From contig OX621234.1 in NCBI GenBank assembly GCA_951640165.1, forward strand, positions 9,057,001 to 9,121,000: a DNA stretch of 64,000 nt. Reading direction: 5' to 3'. How positions within the stretch are numbered: position 1 is the first letter of the stretch; every line of letters starts with the position of its first letter. Positions 34,124 to 44,519 of this stretch are shown here, in pieces. The notes under the pieces are model-generated. The model was not told the DNA's origin. It saw only the letters and a program-made list of their open reading frames with translations, and searched no databases. A program made the translations under genes and the position numbers. This DNA is from Pseudoips prasinana (lineage: Eukaryota; Arthropoda; Insecta; Lepidoptera; Nolidae).

Positions 34124-34519
34124 TGCAATCACGTTCGCACTTATTATAACTGCTACCGCTCAAGGACCGTAAACGATGTTTTCGACAATCTGACCGCGAA
34201 CGAACAAGTTTACGTGAACTTTCAAAACTATCCGGTCTGTCGCGACGCCTAGATCTACTTCGTGTATCACGGCAATAATCTCCACACTTATCATCGTGAC
34301 AACTATGCGAATCATTGCGTGGTGTGCGCTCTATTTACTTTAGTCACCAGTGAAACTGAACTAATCACAATTTAGATATTAACTAACGGTTTTAGACTTT
34401 AGGGCGCACACAAAAACAAAACAACAAGCGGTACAACGTGGTACTTACTTTTTAAAAGCAACCGATACCAAAATACAAATAAATTTTGCTTACAGGAACA
34501 CTGTTGACACTATACAAAA

Positions 34520-35151
34520 GTAAAACACACAAACGAGGTACTCAAAATCACTCCAATTATTTAAAGATTCTGCACGGTCTACCTCAGCATACCAATTATC
34601 GAAAATATGTAAATTTGAGTCAAAATTGGAAATGTAAAAATGTTCATTCAGGCAAACACGACTGTGAAATGCTCTGGGACGCTGCTACGAATGGGTTCCG
34701 AACCACGTGGCGGTGATCGAGACCGAGTGCATGGACGTTGCCTGTGATTAAGTAGGCGACAATAACTGATCTCTCGGTCGCGGCACTATATTAAGCGTCG
34801 AGACACTAACCTCCGTGTTCATACATGAGCGACGCGCATCACGCGAATCTGCTTGAACCGGCGATCGCAGGATATTGCGCTTAGGTGTACGCGAAACATG
34901 CTCAACTCGAGATAGCGACTCAACACGGCTTTGGTTTCCCTCCGACACTCTCGTATCACAAACACCCGAACGCCCCGGCCTAGGTGAAGTCCGAGACGCA
35001 TCTTCTAATGCCTTAAGACGAGTAAGCATTGCCTGCATTTCGAGCCATAACCTAAAATTTTCGTCTCCCGACGCTCACTGTGGCGACTACCGTGCCCAGG
35101 ACTATACCTATCCCGGCGATCCACACTATAATCACGCTCACGATTCGACAT
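34520..35151 (-). pseudogene. gag remnant of the LTR element
   Basis: The minus strand opens with MSNRERDYSVDRRDRYSP, an Arg/Ser-rich N-terminus; a 1-nt indel near 35040 shifts to MQAMLTRLKALEDASR (short coiled coil) and an Arg/Ser-rich stretch ending at 34748. Further on, 34600-34541 reads WYAEVDRAESLNNWSDFE, resembling the capsid start of insect Ty3/gypsy Gag. Position right after the primer site fits gag. Confidence 0.5.
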
Positions 35152-35296
35152 AACGAAAATAATACCACTAAACAACAACAAAAGCCAACCAATTAACCAC
35201 ATAAAACTGCACAACAACAACAAAAATATTTGACCTCACCGATAATTGCGAAACACATAAATAACTATGTGGGCGAAAGAAGAATCCCACTTCTGA

Positions 35297-35576
35297 TCTA
35301 AGCAATGAGACCAGGAGTAGCTTTTTTAAAACAAATTTTAATACAACTTACGGAAACAAAAATCACAAATAACAAACCAATCATTATAATTCAAACAAAG
35401 AAAACGAACAAAAGAAGTAAAATCACCCGCACTACACTAGGCTAACAATTATAGACAAAGACCCACAATCGGACAGAGTAACAGCCTCGACAACTGTTGG
35501 ACGGGAAAGCGGGCGATGCCGGCGAGGCATCGCCTTTTTATAAAAAATCCCCACTCCGGCAGTTTCCAGTTCCACA
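35297..35576 (-). repeat. 5' LTR (280 bp)
   Basis: Same as 30699-30978. TATA box TATAAAAAGG is the complement of 35533-35542. Transcription would run leftwards. Confidence 0.9.
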
Positions 35577-35580
35577 ATAT

Positions 35581-36202
35581 ATATAAATAAAAATTAAAAG
35601 CATTAACAAACAATAAATTAGTGAATATTATTTACAGCATAACATTAATTTAATAAAAAATAATTTGTGTCTGTTACCTACTCGTAAGATTTTACCTAAG
35701 TGTGTATGTGTCGCAACATTGCACTACTGCGGCGAAGTAACTTTTTCATTTATGGATTTAAAGGTTAATTATTTTTATAAAATTTATGATATAAACTGCT
35801 AAGTGAATTAATTAAAATGCCTATATTTTCCGAGGCGGCTTATATTTGTCTCATAATCTGACAAGATAAGAATATTTGTCTACATTGGTTCGACACCGGG
35901 GGTCAGTAGACCAAGAATCATGCGGGGGTCGGTTGGGAAGAGGAATACAGATTATTTTCATTACATCTGGACATCTATTCATTTATTGAGCAGTTGATGA
36001 AAAACAATATTTTGGGAGGGATTAGAGATAAATAATATTGAAATGCTAAAGTATATCTTCATAAGATAGTTCAGTTCTTGCTACTAATTATCTATTGATT
36101 AGGCGGACCAACAATATGATTTTTATGATATCTTCGAAGAAGGAATATAATCACGATCACTTGTTATATGTTTAGGAAATTATATTACATTAAATCGGGT
36201 GT
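35581..36202. other. Unassigned intron DNA
   Basis: AT-rich, nothing recognised. Confidence 0.45.
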
Positions 36203-36384
36203 GATTCTCGCATATTTGCCATATGCGAGAATCGATGTTTACGATTTTTACGATTACGATGTTTACGATTATATAGTTGGTTTGTGTATGAATTGCATGT
36301 TTCACATATTCCCGCAATATACAGATTATGCCGTAGTTAGTATTGCCGTTATTTATTACACACCGGCGGGTGTGTAATAAATAA
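36203..36384. repeat. Two perfect hairpins 115 bp apart
   Basis: GATTCTCGCATAT (36203-36215) pairs with 36221-36233 over a 5-nt loop; TTATTTATTACACACC (36349-36364) pairs with 36369-36384 over 4 nt. Between them TTTACGATT repeats several times. Confidence 0.9.
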
Positions 36385-36779
36385 TTTACTTTATCAAGTT
36401 TTAAAAAGCTTATCAGGAGTGTATAACTAATGTAAGGACGGAACAATTAATTTAATTTAGTAATATACACATGAAATCTATTTACAGTTATGAACATTTT
36501 TTGTTAGACATAAGTTATAGAGACAGTTGGTGAATGTTTAAATTTTAGCCTAAGTCCGTGACGTGAATTTAATTTACTCTCAGTAGCTCCAAAGAAATTG
36601 TGGACAAATGAGGTTATATTCCCGCATCACAAAATATCTGCGAGTGTAGCGTGTCACCCCAAGGTATGGCACATTTATCTGTTTGCCTCCCCTGTCCGGT
36701 CTCCTGCTCCGTTCAGGAGTTGTATGACTTCACCCAAAGCGGTCAGTGTTGCCCAATTTTGAATTTCAATCGACACGAT

Positions 36780-37035
36780 AAGAAGAAGACCACTATCATA
36801 TCAGCCGAAAACTGTACTCCTTCTGACAAAGGCCTCCTGCAAGGATTTCCACAATGGCCGGTCTTGCACTGCCCGCCTTCAGTGAATTCCCGCGATTTTT
36901 GCAAGATCGTCGGTCCACCTTGAGGGTGGTCTGCCCACGGTGCGTCTTCCGGTTTATGTTCTCCACTCAATAATCTTTCTGTCTCACCAGTGGCCATAAA
37001 TTCTACGAGCTGCATGCCCACTGCCATGTCAGTTT
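36780..37035 (-). pseudogene. LINE C-terminal fragment
   Basis: Complement of the 14444-type end: CCACTGCCATGTCAGTTTAA at the 5' side, GGTCCACCTTGAGGG, TTTCCACAATGGCCGG and TATCAGCCGAAAACTG. ORF broken. Confidence 0.6.
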
Positions 37036-37040
37036 AACAA

Positions 37041-37496
37041 TTTTTTTTAATTCATTTACTCTCTTAAAAATTATTCACATTAAAACAATGTAACAAAATC
37101 GCCAAACTGTTGCCAGTTTGTTGGCGATAATGGCGCTCTTACATATTACTTTTATACACATTATATATTTAAACCTTTTTTCATATAACTATACATATTT
37201 TTATTTTAGGTAGTACCTTTTCAGTCTTTTTTGAATGATACAGCACTTATATTATCATCTTTGGACGAGTTCCTTATAAAATCTATGTTATTAAATATTG
37301 TTGGAGTTAAATATTGCCTAGTTCTTTTACCATAATATTTTTTTACATAAGGTATTAAAATTTTCCCTAAACAGCATTCCTAGTATTATATTTGTGATTT
37401 TGAATTTATTTGAATTCTTTGGGGTATGTCGGTTACTTTGGTTCGCCTGTAGATTTCAACTATTCACAAATTGTATGATTGCGGTAGGTTAATGAA
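37041..37496. other. Unassigned intron DNA
   Basis: AT-rich; nothing supported. Confidence 0.45.
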
Positions 37497-37540
37497 GGTA
37501 CGAAACTCTTGGTGTATGTGTCCGAGTTGCACTTGAAATC
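37497..37540 (+). repeat. Repeat F 3' fragment
   Basis: GGTACGAAACTCTTGG, then TGTCCGAGTTGCACTTG. Confidence 0.5.
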
Positions 37541-37810
37541 AAGAACTTCACTTAATGAACACGTACAAACAAACTTCCCTAAAGAATTAGTCAAGCTTAC
37601 ATAAATTGAGCATTCAAGTTAGTGGTAAGTAATCGTAATAGGCTATTATATCATTCAGTCTCTAATAATAGGTTGACAATTGCTTTGAACCTGTAAAGTC
37701 TTGAACTGACTTGAACTTCGATGGGTAGTGCTTATATAATCGATAGTTATATGGACAAAGTCCGTGACACTGCATTTCACTGGTTATTAATAGAGAGGTT
37801 TGCTGAGAAT

Positions 37811-38322
37811 CTTTGTAAATATGTAATCCAAGCATAATCTGAAGTTTTGTTCAGTGATGTTGTATTTTATTTAATCTTTTTAAATCGACGGTCACCGTAG
37901 CCTAGTTGCCTACGATGCCTATCCTGCCTACGAAGCTGGTAGTCCTGGGTTCGAATCCCGGTAAGTGCAAATCTTTGTGTGATGAGCACGAATATTTGTT
38001 TCTTAGTCATGGATGTTTTCTATGTATATAAGAATTTATCTATCTATATAATTATGTATATCGTCGCCTGGTACCCGTAGTACAAGCTTTGCTTAGTTTG
38101 GGGCTAGGATGATCTGTGTGACATTGTCCCCAGATATTATTATTGTCCCCAGATATTTTTTAAATCTTACGAATATTTGTAAATATGTAATCCAAACATA
38201 ATCTGAAGTTTTGTTCAGTGATGTTGTATTTTTTTTTTAATCTTACGAATGTTTGTAAATATGTAATCCAAACATAATCTGAAGATTTGTTCAGAGTTGT
38301 TGAATTTTTTAAAATCTTAGGT
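37811..38322 (+). repeat. 76-bp tandem array split by a SINE
   Basis: GTAAATATGTAATCCA occurs at 37815, 38179 and 38255. The last two are 76 bp apart; the first unit is separated from them by SINE E1. Unit text includes CATAATCTGAAG and TTTGTTCAGTGATGTTGTATT. Confidence 0.85.
37887..38160 (+). mobile_element. SINE E1 inserted in the array
   Basis: CGGTCACCGTAGCCTAGTTG head with a short duplication (CCTACGATGCCTATC), GGTTCGAATCCCGG B box, GGGGCTAGGATGATCTG tail; the end repeats TTGTCCCCAGATATT twice. Confidence 0.88.
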
Positions 38323-38545
38323 GCTTATAGTATGGGTAGTGGTTAGCCGAGTGTCAGAGTTGTTCAAGCCGCTCACTAGGGCTCCGACATGGCTTAACGA
38401 CTGTTGCCTTATGGCTACAACCGGAACCGACAGATTAACATGCCCTCCGAACCACGGAAACGGTCAGATATTAAACCACTTTGGCGGTCACCCATCTTTG
38501 GACTGACCGCGAGCCTCGTTGCTTAACCTCACCGATAGCTTACAC
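38321..38545 (-). mobile_element. 5S-rRNA-headed SINE
   Basis: Inverted: GGGTAGTGGTTAGCCGAGTG, CGTGCCCTCC-like body, ACCACTTTGGCGGTCACCC and CTTAACCTCACCGAT. Nearly full length. Confidence 0.85.
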
Positions 38546-38575
38546 TTATCGCTTTTTAAATAATTAGATTTTATT

Positions 38576-38835
38576 ATATCCTCCACCTAGGTAGCTAGAG
38601 AAAGCCGCAGGCTAGCTAGGGTAGGATCCTCAGCGGCGAGGATCGCGTTGCCCCCTTAACACGTGATCGGTAATACCGTGCAAGTGATCTGACCCCCATT
38701 TCGAATTCCATCTTTTTAATTCTCAGGCGGCCGCCTGAGATGTGGCCCATAAGGGTGCCCTCAGGTATTAGTCGTTTAAATTAAGCTACTGGTTGAGAGC
38801 CTTTTGCGCTAGCCATCTGCTCGTTGTTTTCAATT
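38576..38835 (-). repeat. Repeat G, copy 2
   Basis: GAGAAAGCCGCAGGCTAGC, CCTCAGCGGCGAGGATCG, ATAAGGGTGCCCTCAGG and GAGAGCCTTTTGCG complement copy 1 at 23200. Confidence 0.75.
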
Positions 38836-38927
38836 CTTTAATTTGATATACTATTGCTAAATGTAACAATAATAGCTTAGTAACTTGCTATTTATTATTT
38901 ATTTAAGAATATTAAAAATACATGTGA

Positions 38928-39078
38928 CGAAACAGACCGCACGGACGGACTAATTTAAAATATTTTGTTACTTTAATTACTGTGTTTAAACTGTGTTTAT
39001 GTAATACATTGTTAGCTTGACAAGTACAAGTGTATGTAAATACCCAAGTGCTGAATAAATTTCATTATTTCATTATAA
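38928..39078 (+). repeat. Repeat I
   Basis: ACCGCACGGACGGACTAATT through AATAAATTTCATTATTTC; nearly the same as 11148. Confidence 0.8.
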
Positions 39079-39084
39079 TAGTAA

Positions 39085-39190
39085 TGTCCTCGTGGTCGAA
39101 TTTTAGCCATAGCGGCCAGACTCAATGTAGATTAGCCATCTGCGCGGGACATATTATAGTGCGCAAGCTTGTGTGCAAACATAGGTGTAT
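39085..39190 (-). mobile_element. SINE A 3' fragment
   Basis: Complement reads GGCCGCTATGGCTAAAATTC then CCACGAGGAC, the LINE-like tail, after GTGCGCACTATAATATGTCC-like body. 5' part missing. Confidence 0.7.
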
Positions 39191-39208
39191 TTCTTCTTCA
39201 TACACAGA

Positions 39209-39370
39209 GGCGCTCACAGTCAGTTGCTCTCACCGGACCGTAGGAGATCGGCGAGATTAACCTCCTAGGCATGCGGTCAGTCTATAGATGGGTTACCGAC
39301 AAGTGGTATAATTTCTGGGCATCTCTGTGCTTCGGGGGGTCCGATAAGCTGCCGGTCCTGGTTGTATGTA
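39209..39370 (+). mobile_element. 5S-rRNA-headed SINE, 3' truncated
   Basis: GGCGCTCACAGTCAGTTGC, GATCGGCGAGATTAACC, TAGATGGGTTACCGAC and GCTGCCGGTCCTGGTTG. Stops before the (GCAA) tail. Confidence 0.8.
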
Positions 39371-39392
39371 GCCTTTATTTATTTTATTCATT

Positions 39393-39639
39393 TTAAAAAC
39401 ATATCGCGATTAATATTAATTTGGATATTTTAATAATGGATCAGTAAAGGCTGATTCTAAATACTGAAAATAAATAATAAACAAATAAAAAGTAGAAAAA
39501 AATATGTGTTAAGAATAATTAATAATAAAGTGTCAGAGTTATTCAAGCCGGCCATCATGTCAGAGGCCTATTGGGCGGCTTGAATAACTCTCCCAAAATT
39601 AAAATATCTAAATTAATATTAATCGCGATATGTTTTTAA
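39393..39639. repeat. Foldback, 40-bp arms, one mismatch
   Basis: TTAAAAACATATCGCGATTA... (39393-39432) is inverted at 39600-39639. Inside, 5S SINE 3' text GAGTTATTCAAGCCG is itself inverted as CGGCTTGAATAACTC around GTCAGAGGCCTATTGG. Lies just after the truncated 5S SINE. Confidence 0.85.
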
Positions 39640-39910
39640 AATTAATAAAATAATTAATTACATAATCCGAAACCCAAAAACAAAAAAATAACCTGATGCT
39701 GGCGGATGCACAAAACGTGTGAGTCATATCTTCCGAACGGGAGATGAGAAAAAAAAAATCTGACACTATCGTAACCACCGTCCATAAGCTAAAGTAAAAC
39801 GTGCGCTTTCCATTCCCTCAGTTTTTTTTAACATGACGTTTACAGTTTAATTAAAGCTTAGGATACTTTCACTGCTTCATCGGACAATCTATTCCATCTC
39901 TACTAATATT

Positions 39911-40195
39911 TTTGGAACGAAGTTCCTTATTGCGCGTTGTGAAAGGGGGCTAGACGGAAAAAATTCTCACGAAAAGTTGTCATGACACTTTTTACAGCTG
40001 TGCGGCGTGCGCATGTTTCTCTGTCTCTCTCTCTTATAGAAAGCAAGTTAGATATTTTCATTTCTATTTCGCATTGAACAGTGTGGTGTCGCGACGTTTA
40101 TTTTTGTTGAGTGTATACAGGTTTTTTGTACATAATAAATAATAAGAAATAACTTCGTTCCATCCGGGTGTCCCTTGCCACCTCTCAAGTTTTTT
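39911..40195 (+). mobile_element. Element J, copy 1
   Basis: GGAACGAAGTTCCTTATTGC, GAAAGGGGGCTAGACGG, CTGTGCGGCGTGCGCATG, a CT-rich run and ATAACTTCGTTCCATCCGGG, then a hairpin-like GGTGTCCCTTGCCACC and CTCAAGTTTTTT. GGAACGAAGTT and AACTTCGTTCC are inverted near the ends. Copies at 52933 and 54931. No ORF; class unknown. Confidence 0.75.
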
Positions 40196-40234
40196 CTTAG
40201 CATAATAATCCCAATATTACTTTATTGGCCTGAC

Positions 40235-40700
40235 CCGGGATTCGAGTCTTGGATAAGGTTCCACGAACAAGACGGAAATGATACTTTATAAGATTAAAGT
40301 TTCTTCTTATCTCTAAACTCTGGTAAGTAACCATACCTAACACGAATGGTGTAGGATACATGTAAGGGTAATATATATATAATAATAATATAATCTGAAA
40401 TATAAATAGCGGACTAAAGATTTCTGAAATTCCTCAATTAATAGCGTATACGATTTTTCATGAGGGTTCCAAATTACACTGTTTGTTTCCAACAAGCTGC
40501 GAACATATGAGTTGTAAAGTATGGTTATGGCTTGGCGACTATTAAATATTTTTGCTTCACGTAAGACAAATCCAAGGTTTTTTCTACATTTATTGGAGGT
40601 CTGAATAATATTTTGATTAAATTAAGTTTTGGATCAAAGTAAGTACCTAAATCTTGTACAGATGAAACATGTTTAAGCGGCTCACTCCCTAAAGTGTAAC
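40235..40700 (-). pseudogene. CR1/Jockey-type LINE RT C-terminus
   Basis: The minus strand reads SYTLGSEPLKHVSSVQDLG, YFDPKLNL, then in another frame LYNSYVRSLLETNSVIWNPH and IEEFQKSLVRYL, YQSLEIRR: the post-RT 'LG..FD.KL / LY.S.VRS.LE...WNP / IQ..F.RYL' series. Frameshifted and 5' truncated. Confidence 0.7.
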
Positions 40701-41044
40701 TATTATATGTGTATACTTTTATATAATATACTTTTTTATATAATATGCTTTTGTATAAAGAAAGGGAAAGTCAAAGACTAATTTCTAGCAAGTAATTAGT
40801 CGTGTAAGTTGTTGGATTCAAAGTGTAATTACTAATTAGTCACCGTTTATCCCTTTGATTAATTTACGTACTAAACGTAGATAATTCTCAGAACATTATG
40901 TAAAATTGCTAAACTACCATCGTGATGACTATACGTTACCAAAAAGAATATTTTATCAAATGGAAATTTATTATTAAATATTATTGTTCATTTTAATTGA
41001 TTATTTATAGAAAAGTAATCAATTCGCAAGAAAAATTATGTAAA
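40701..41044. other. Unassigned intron DNA
   Basis: AT-rich, nothing recognised. Confidence 0.45.
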
Positions 41045-41222
41045 ACTAGCTGTGTCCCGAGGTTTTACCAGCGTTAAACTTTATAAATTATAGCCTGCGT
41101 GTTATTCGATTCTATAAGCTATTTTACTACAAAGTTTAATCAAAATCCGTGTGGTAGTTTTTGCGTGAAGAAGTAACAAACATATGCACTCACAAACTTT
41201 CACCTTTATAATATTACGGTGA
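41045..41222 (+). repeat. Repeat K
   Basis: AGCTGTGTCCCGAGGTTTTA to AAAATCCGTGTGGTAGTTTT. Confidence 0.7.
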
Positions 41223-41394
41223 TATTATAGCTGATTTTGTACTAGACAAATTTCAAATCGCCCTCCTCTAAAGTAACGGTTATGGAGAAGTAACTTTATC
41301 GCTATTATCTATATATTATCGCTTTATAAGCTTCAATTTAAGTAACAAGAAAGAAGTAACATTCCAAAGAGTACCAACCTCATTATCATCAGCC

Positions 41395-41505
41395 ATATCA
41401 GCCGAAAGCTCCACAGCTGCACAAGAGCCTCCCCAAAGGATCTCCACAATGACCAGCCTTGATCTGCACGCATCCAGCGGCTTCCCAACTTACTTCAGAG
41501 TAATA
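41395..41505 (-). pseudogene. LINE C-terminal fragment
   Basis: ATATCAGCCGAAAGCTCC, AAAGGATCTCCACAATGACC and GCGGCTTCCCA are complements of the 53968/14444 type. Confidence 0.6.
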
Positions 41506-41913
41506 TGTCTGTAAAGAGTAAAGCGATATTGAACTCCTACATATACACACTTAAATGAAAACTTACGACTCAAAATGCAGGCGCATTGCATTAATTTTAC
41601 TGACAAACCCTTCAGTGTACAAGGTTCAATCAGGCACGCTCAAACACACAAGTTATGTAAAAATACGCCTAAACAACACTATTAGAGGTGGGACCCTGGT
41701 GATTTGTAACACAGGTCTTACCTACTATAGACGCCAGTCTCTCACAAAGGTATGATAGTTTATTCTCTGTATTTCTTTACATAATACTCGTATGTACACC
41801 AAACCTATATTGTCTCACACTAGTACTACTATCCATGAATTCATAATCACTATGCGGGCAAAAAAGACTCCTCTGTCTATCTGTCTGTCTGTCACCAGGC
41901 AGTATCTTGTAAA

Positions 41914-42604
41914 TACGGGACTAGTCCCTCCCTCTTACCCACCACTGCAACTCCTGTAAGCCAGGATCAACAGTGGCACACAATGAAATGACACTGAGCG
42001 GTGAAGCTCAGGCATGTCCCGGGGAATCGCTTTAACTGTCTTGGATCCCGCAACGAATTTAATCAGAAACAGAAAAAAGGAGGAGTTAGAAAATAAATAG
42101 TTCCACTTCCCTCCAGAGCAAAGCGGGAGACAGAATGATGTAAAGAGGCTATAGCCTCATAAAATGAGAGATTTGCAACTAGAGAAGCCAGCTGCAAAAG
42201 CACCGAGGATCAATTTAAGGGTCCTAAGTGAGCTGTTATATTTGTTTCCAATAGTAGGTATGGCAAAAACGCTTAAACGCACGGAAGTTGTTCCTTGTTG
42301 CTACAAGATCCGTATAATAAACTACTCCAGATATTGGTTGCAAGCTGTTTAACATAATATCACGCTGATTTTGCCAGAGATCACACTCCCACAGGATGTG
42401 GTGAGCAGTTTGTTCATATTCGTTACTGGATGTTGAGCACAGACAGATTGGTGAAGATACTAATTTGAAACTATACAATTTACTTTTAAAATTGCCGTGT
42501 CCGGTAAGAAATTGTGCAACACAATGGTCTATGATTAGCCAAGTTTTATTTAACCGTTCGCGTACGTCCGGAAAGAACTGGTGCAGATGGCGACCCTTGG
42601 TTGA
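41914..42604 (-). mobile_element. 5'-truncated R1/I-like LINE with 13-bp TSD
   Basis: Flanked by AGTATCTTGTAAA at 41901-41913 and 42605-42617, the product of target-primed reverse transcription. Minus orientation; the 3' side (near 41914) has no poly-A tail. Confidence 0.8.
42236..42604 (-). pseudogene. LINE ORF2 C-terminal domain
   Basis: Open from the 5' junction to TAA-type stop at 42236: TKGRHLHQFFPDVRERLNK, then AQFLTGHGNFKSKLYSF, SPICLCSTSSNEYEQTAHH, ILWEC and QNQRDIML. The C.C...H....C zinc-knuckle block is typical of R1/I-clade ORF2. The 5' part of the ORF was never copied. Confidence 0.75.
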
Positions 42605-43151
42605 AGTATCTTGTAAACCGTGATAGTTGAAATTTTCGCAGATGGTGTGCTGCTTTAACAACAAATATTAAAAACTCAATAAGATAAATATTTAAGGCGG
42701 CTCCCATACAATAAACGTGATTATTTTACTCGTTTTTATAAATATTGGTACTGAACCCTTCGTACGCGAGCCCGACACACACTTGGACGATTTTTATTAA
42801 CAGATAATATATATCGCAATCGATAGATATTTACATGCTCGTAGCGTTTTTAGATACAAAATGACGTTTACTTAAGTAAAATTTACTTTAATTATGAGGT
42901 GTTTCTTTTGCTTCCATTAATTGTCAAGCAATTATAGATTTCAGTACGCTTTTCAATTAACTATATTTATAAAACTTGCTTTTTTAATAGTTAATACTTA
43001 ATTTCGATAATTATACCCTTATATATCAGTATCGGTAGTATTTCAGTATTTAACTGTTCCATTTCCATATAAAACTTTTTCATTTCCACAGCTATATGGT
43101 GAGGCAGGATCGAGGGACTGAAATGTAACTGTAAAGTTAAAAATAAGAGCG

Positions 43152-43240
43152 TTGGAAGCCGATGAATGCGTGTAGCGCAGAACCAGTAATTAGGATATCT
43201 CTGCGGGATTGTTTCAGCCGATAAGATGATGATGATGCAA
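43152..43240 (+). pseudogene. LINE C-terminal tip
   Basis: AAGCCGATGAATGCGTGTAG, GGATATCTCTGCGGGA, TTTCAGCCGATAAGATGATG: worn 'W..SL.E..' end plus GATGAT tail. Confidence 0.55.
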
Positions 43241-43430
43241 ATTATAATAAAGTGTGATCCTCATTATTATTAAGTCATAAAACAGATTTAAAAGATTTTA
43301 GTGATAATGGAACTTAATAGCTAATAATGGAATAAATTTGTCCCCACCTGAGGCCGAGGACTAAGGGAGTTTATATCGCAAACAACAAAGCCCTCAATTG
43401 TTATTAAAATTCGTTGTTGTAGCGTTTAGA

Positions 43431-43693
43431 TTGCGCTCATTGCTAGATGCTATCATCGGACCATATTTGATCAGCGAGGTTAAGCAAATATGCTCGCGGT
43501 CAGTCCATAGAAGGGGGACTACGAAAGTGATTCAATATCCGATGTTAATCAATGCTTCGGAGGGCACGTTAAGCTGTCGGTCCCGGTTGCGGTCATTAAA
43601 CAACTATGGTTAAGCTATGCCAGAGGTGCGAGAGCGGCTTGAACAATTCTGACGCTAGGGTAACCACTGCCCATGCAATAAGTAAGTACCTAA
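43431..43693 (+). mobile_element. 5S-rRNA-headed SINE, full copy
   Basis: GCGCTCATTGCTAGATGC, GATCAGCGAGGTTAAGC, GCGGTCAGTCCATAGAAG, TTCGGAGGGCACGTTAAGC, ACCACTGCCCATGCAATAAG with a (TAAG) tail and no LINE-like end. Confidence 0.85.
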
Positions 43694-44052
43694 GCGTTTA
43701 GATATTTTCTGTGTCCAGTAATCAAAGAAATATCGTTCTTATTGTTCATCTAAAACGAACCTTATCTCTACTTATAATACAGATCCTTTACATTTCAGTT
43801 TACTTTTTTTTAAACATGTCGCAGACCACTTCAGTTTACGTTTTTAAAACATTACGCAGACCACTAATTAACTTTAGTTAGTTGTGTATTGCATTCTGAC
43901 AAAAGCCATTTGAAACGTAGCCTTTTAATGATGACAGTAACTTTGGAACGAATTTAAAAATGAATGAGACTGAGAATTCAAGAGCATGTGGCAAAGTTGA
44001 TTACCTTTTGTTTTGACTAAAGTTCTTTTAAAAGAAAAGTTGATAATCTCGT

Positions 44053-44131
44053 CCAAAGTGATCTCTTGCTACACTCATATTGAAGCTCTCAGGCTCTAAA
44101 ATTACACTTGATGTAGCAAGAAATCACTTTG
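44053..44131. repeat. Stem-loop, 20-bp arms
   Basis: CAAAGTGATCTCTTGCTACA pairs with TGTAGCAAGAAATCACTTTG, one mismatch. Confidence 0.85.
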
Positions 44132-44193
44132 CGCATTCTACATATATATCAATCTACTACACAAATGCCGAAGATCTATGCAGGGGCTCTACC

Positions 44194-44416
44194 GGCTAAG
44201 TCTCCGAACATCGATGTCTTAAATGGAGCTCAAATAAATAAAGGTTAAAAATGACTTAATCAATAGTTAAATCGGCTTCCATGAGCACATGTGACTTCAT
44301 AAATGGTCCGGAAGCGATTGTCAAAGTTGAAGCCGATTTAACGATTGATTAAGTCATTTTTAAACCTTATTTATTTGAACGCCATTTAAGAAATCGATGT
44401 TCGGCGAATTAGGCAG
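44194..44416. mobile_element. Foldback MITE, about 76-bp arms
   Basis: Left arm 44203-44278 (CCGAACATCGATGTCTTAAA... GTTAAATCGGCTTC) is inverted at 44329-44405 with few mismatches; outer GGCTAAGTCTC/GAATTAGGC also pair loosely. No ORF. A half copy is at 60670. Confidence 0.85.
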
Positions 44417-44519
44417 TGGAGGCCCAGCTCATGACGTAACCTGCTTGACAAAGGCCTTATTAAGTGTGGGGGGATATTCCACAACTGTTACTGCTAATGC
44501 AAATATAGGGGTGCCGGGG

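Larger units (their letters stand above)
30699..35576 (-). mobile_element. LTR retroelement without pol (LARD-like), 4.88 kb
   Basis: Two 280-bp direct repeats (30699-30978, 35297-35576) look identical base for base and are flanked by ATAT on both outer sides (30695-30698, 35577-35580). Orientation is minus: next to the right-hand LTR, TCAGAAGTGGGATTC (complement of 35282-35296) is complementary to the 3' arm of metazoan tRNA-Leu(CAA), a primer-binding site; at the other end AGGAAGGG (complement near 30984) is a short polypurine tract. The 4.3-kb interior has a worn gag start and a short 3' ORF but no protease, RT, RNase H or integrase blocks, so it depends on a helper. Ty3/gypsy-like by tRNA-Leu primer and 4-bp duplication (inference). 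Confidence 0.85.
41885..42800 (+). repeat. Repeat F split by a LINE insertion
   Basis: CTGTCTGTCACCAGGCAG...TCTTGTAAA (to 41913) resumes at 42605 with AGTATCTTGTAAACCGTG and runs to GAGCCCGACACACACTTGG near 42790. Confidence 0.75.

Noticed and set aside
36168..36446. ORFs on both strands rich in Tyr/Asp/Val
   Set aside because: Low-complexity TTTACGATT repeats and hairpins.
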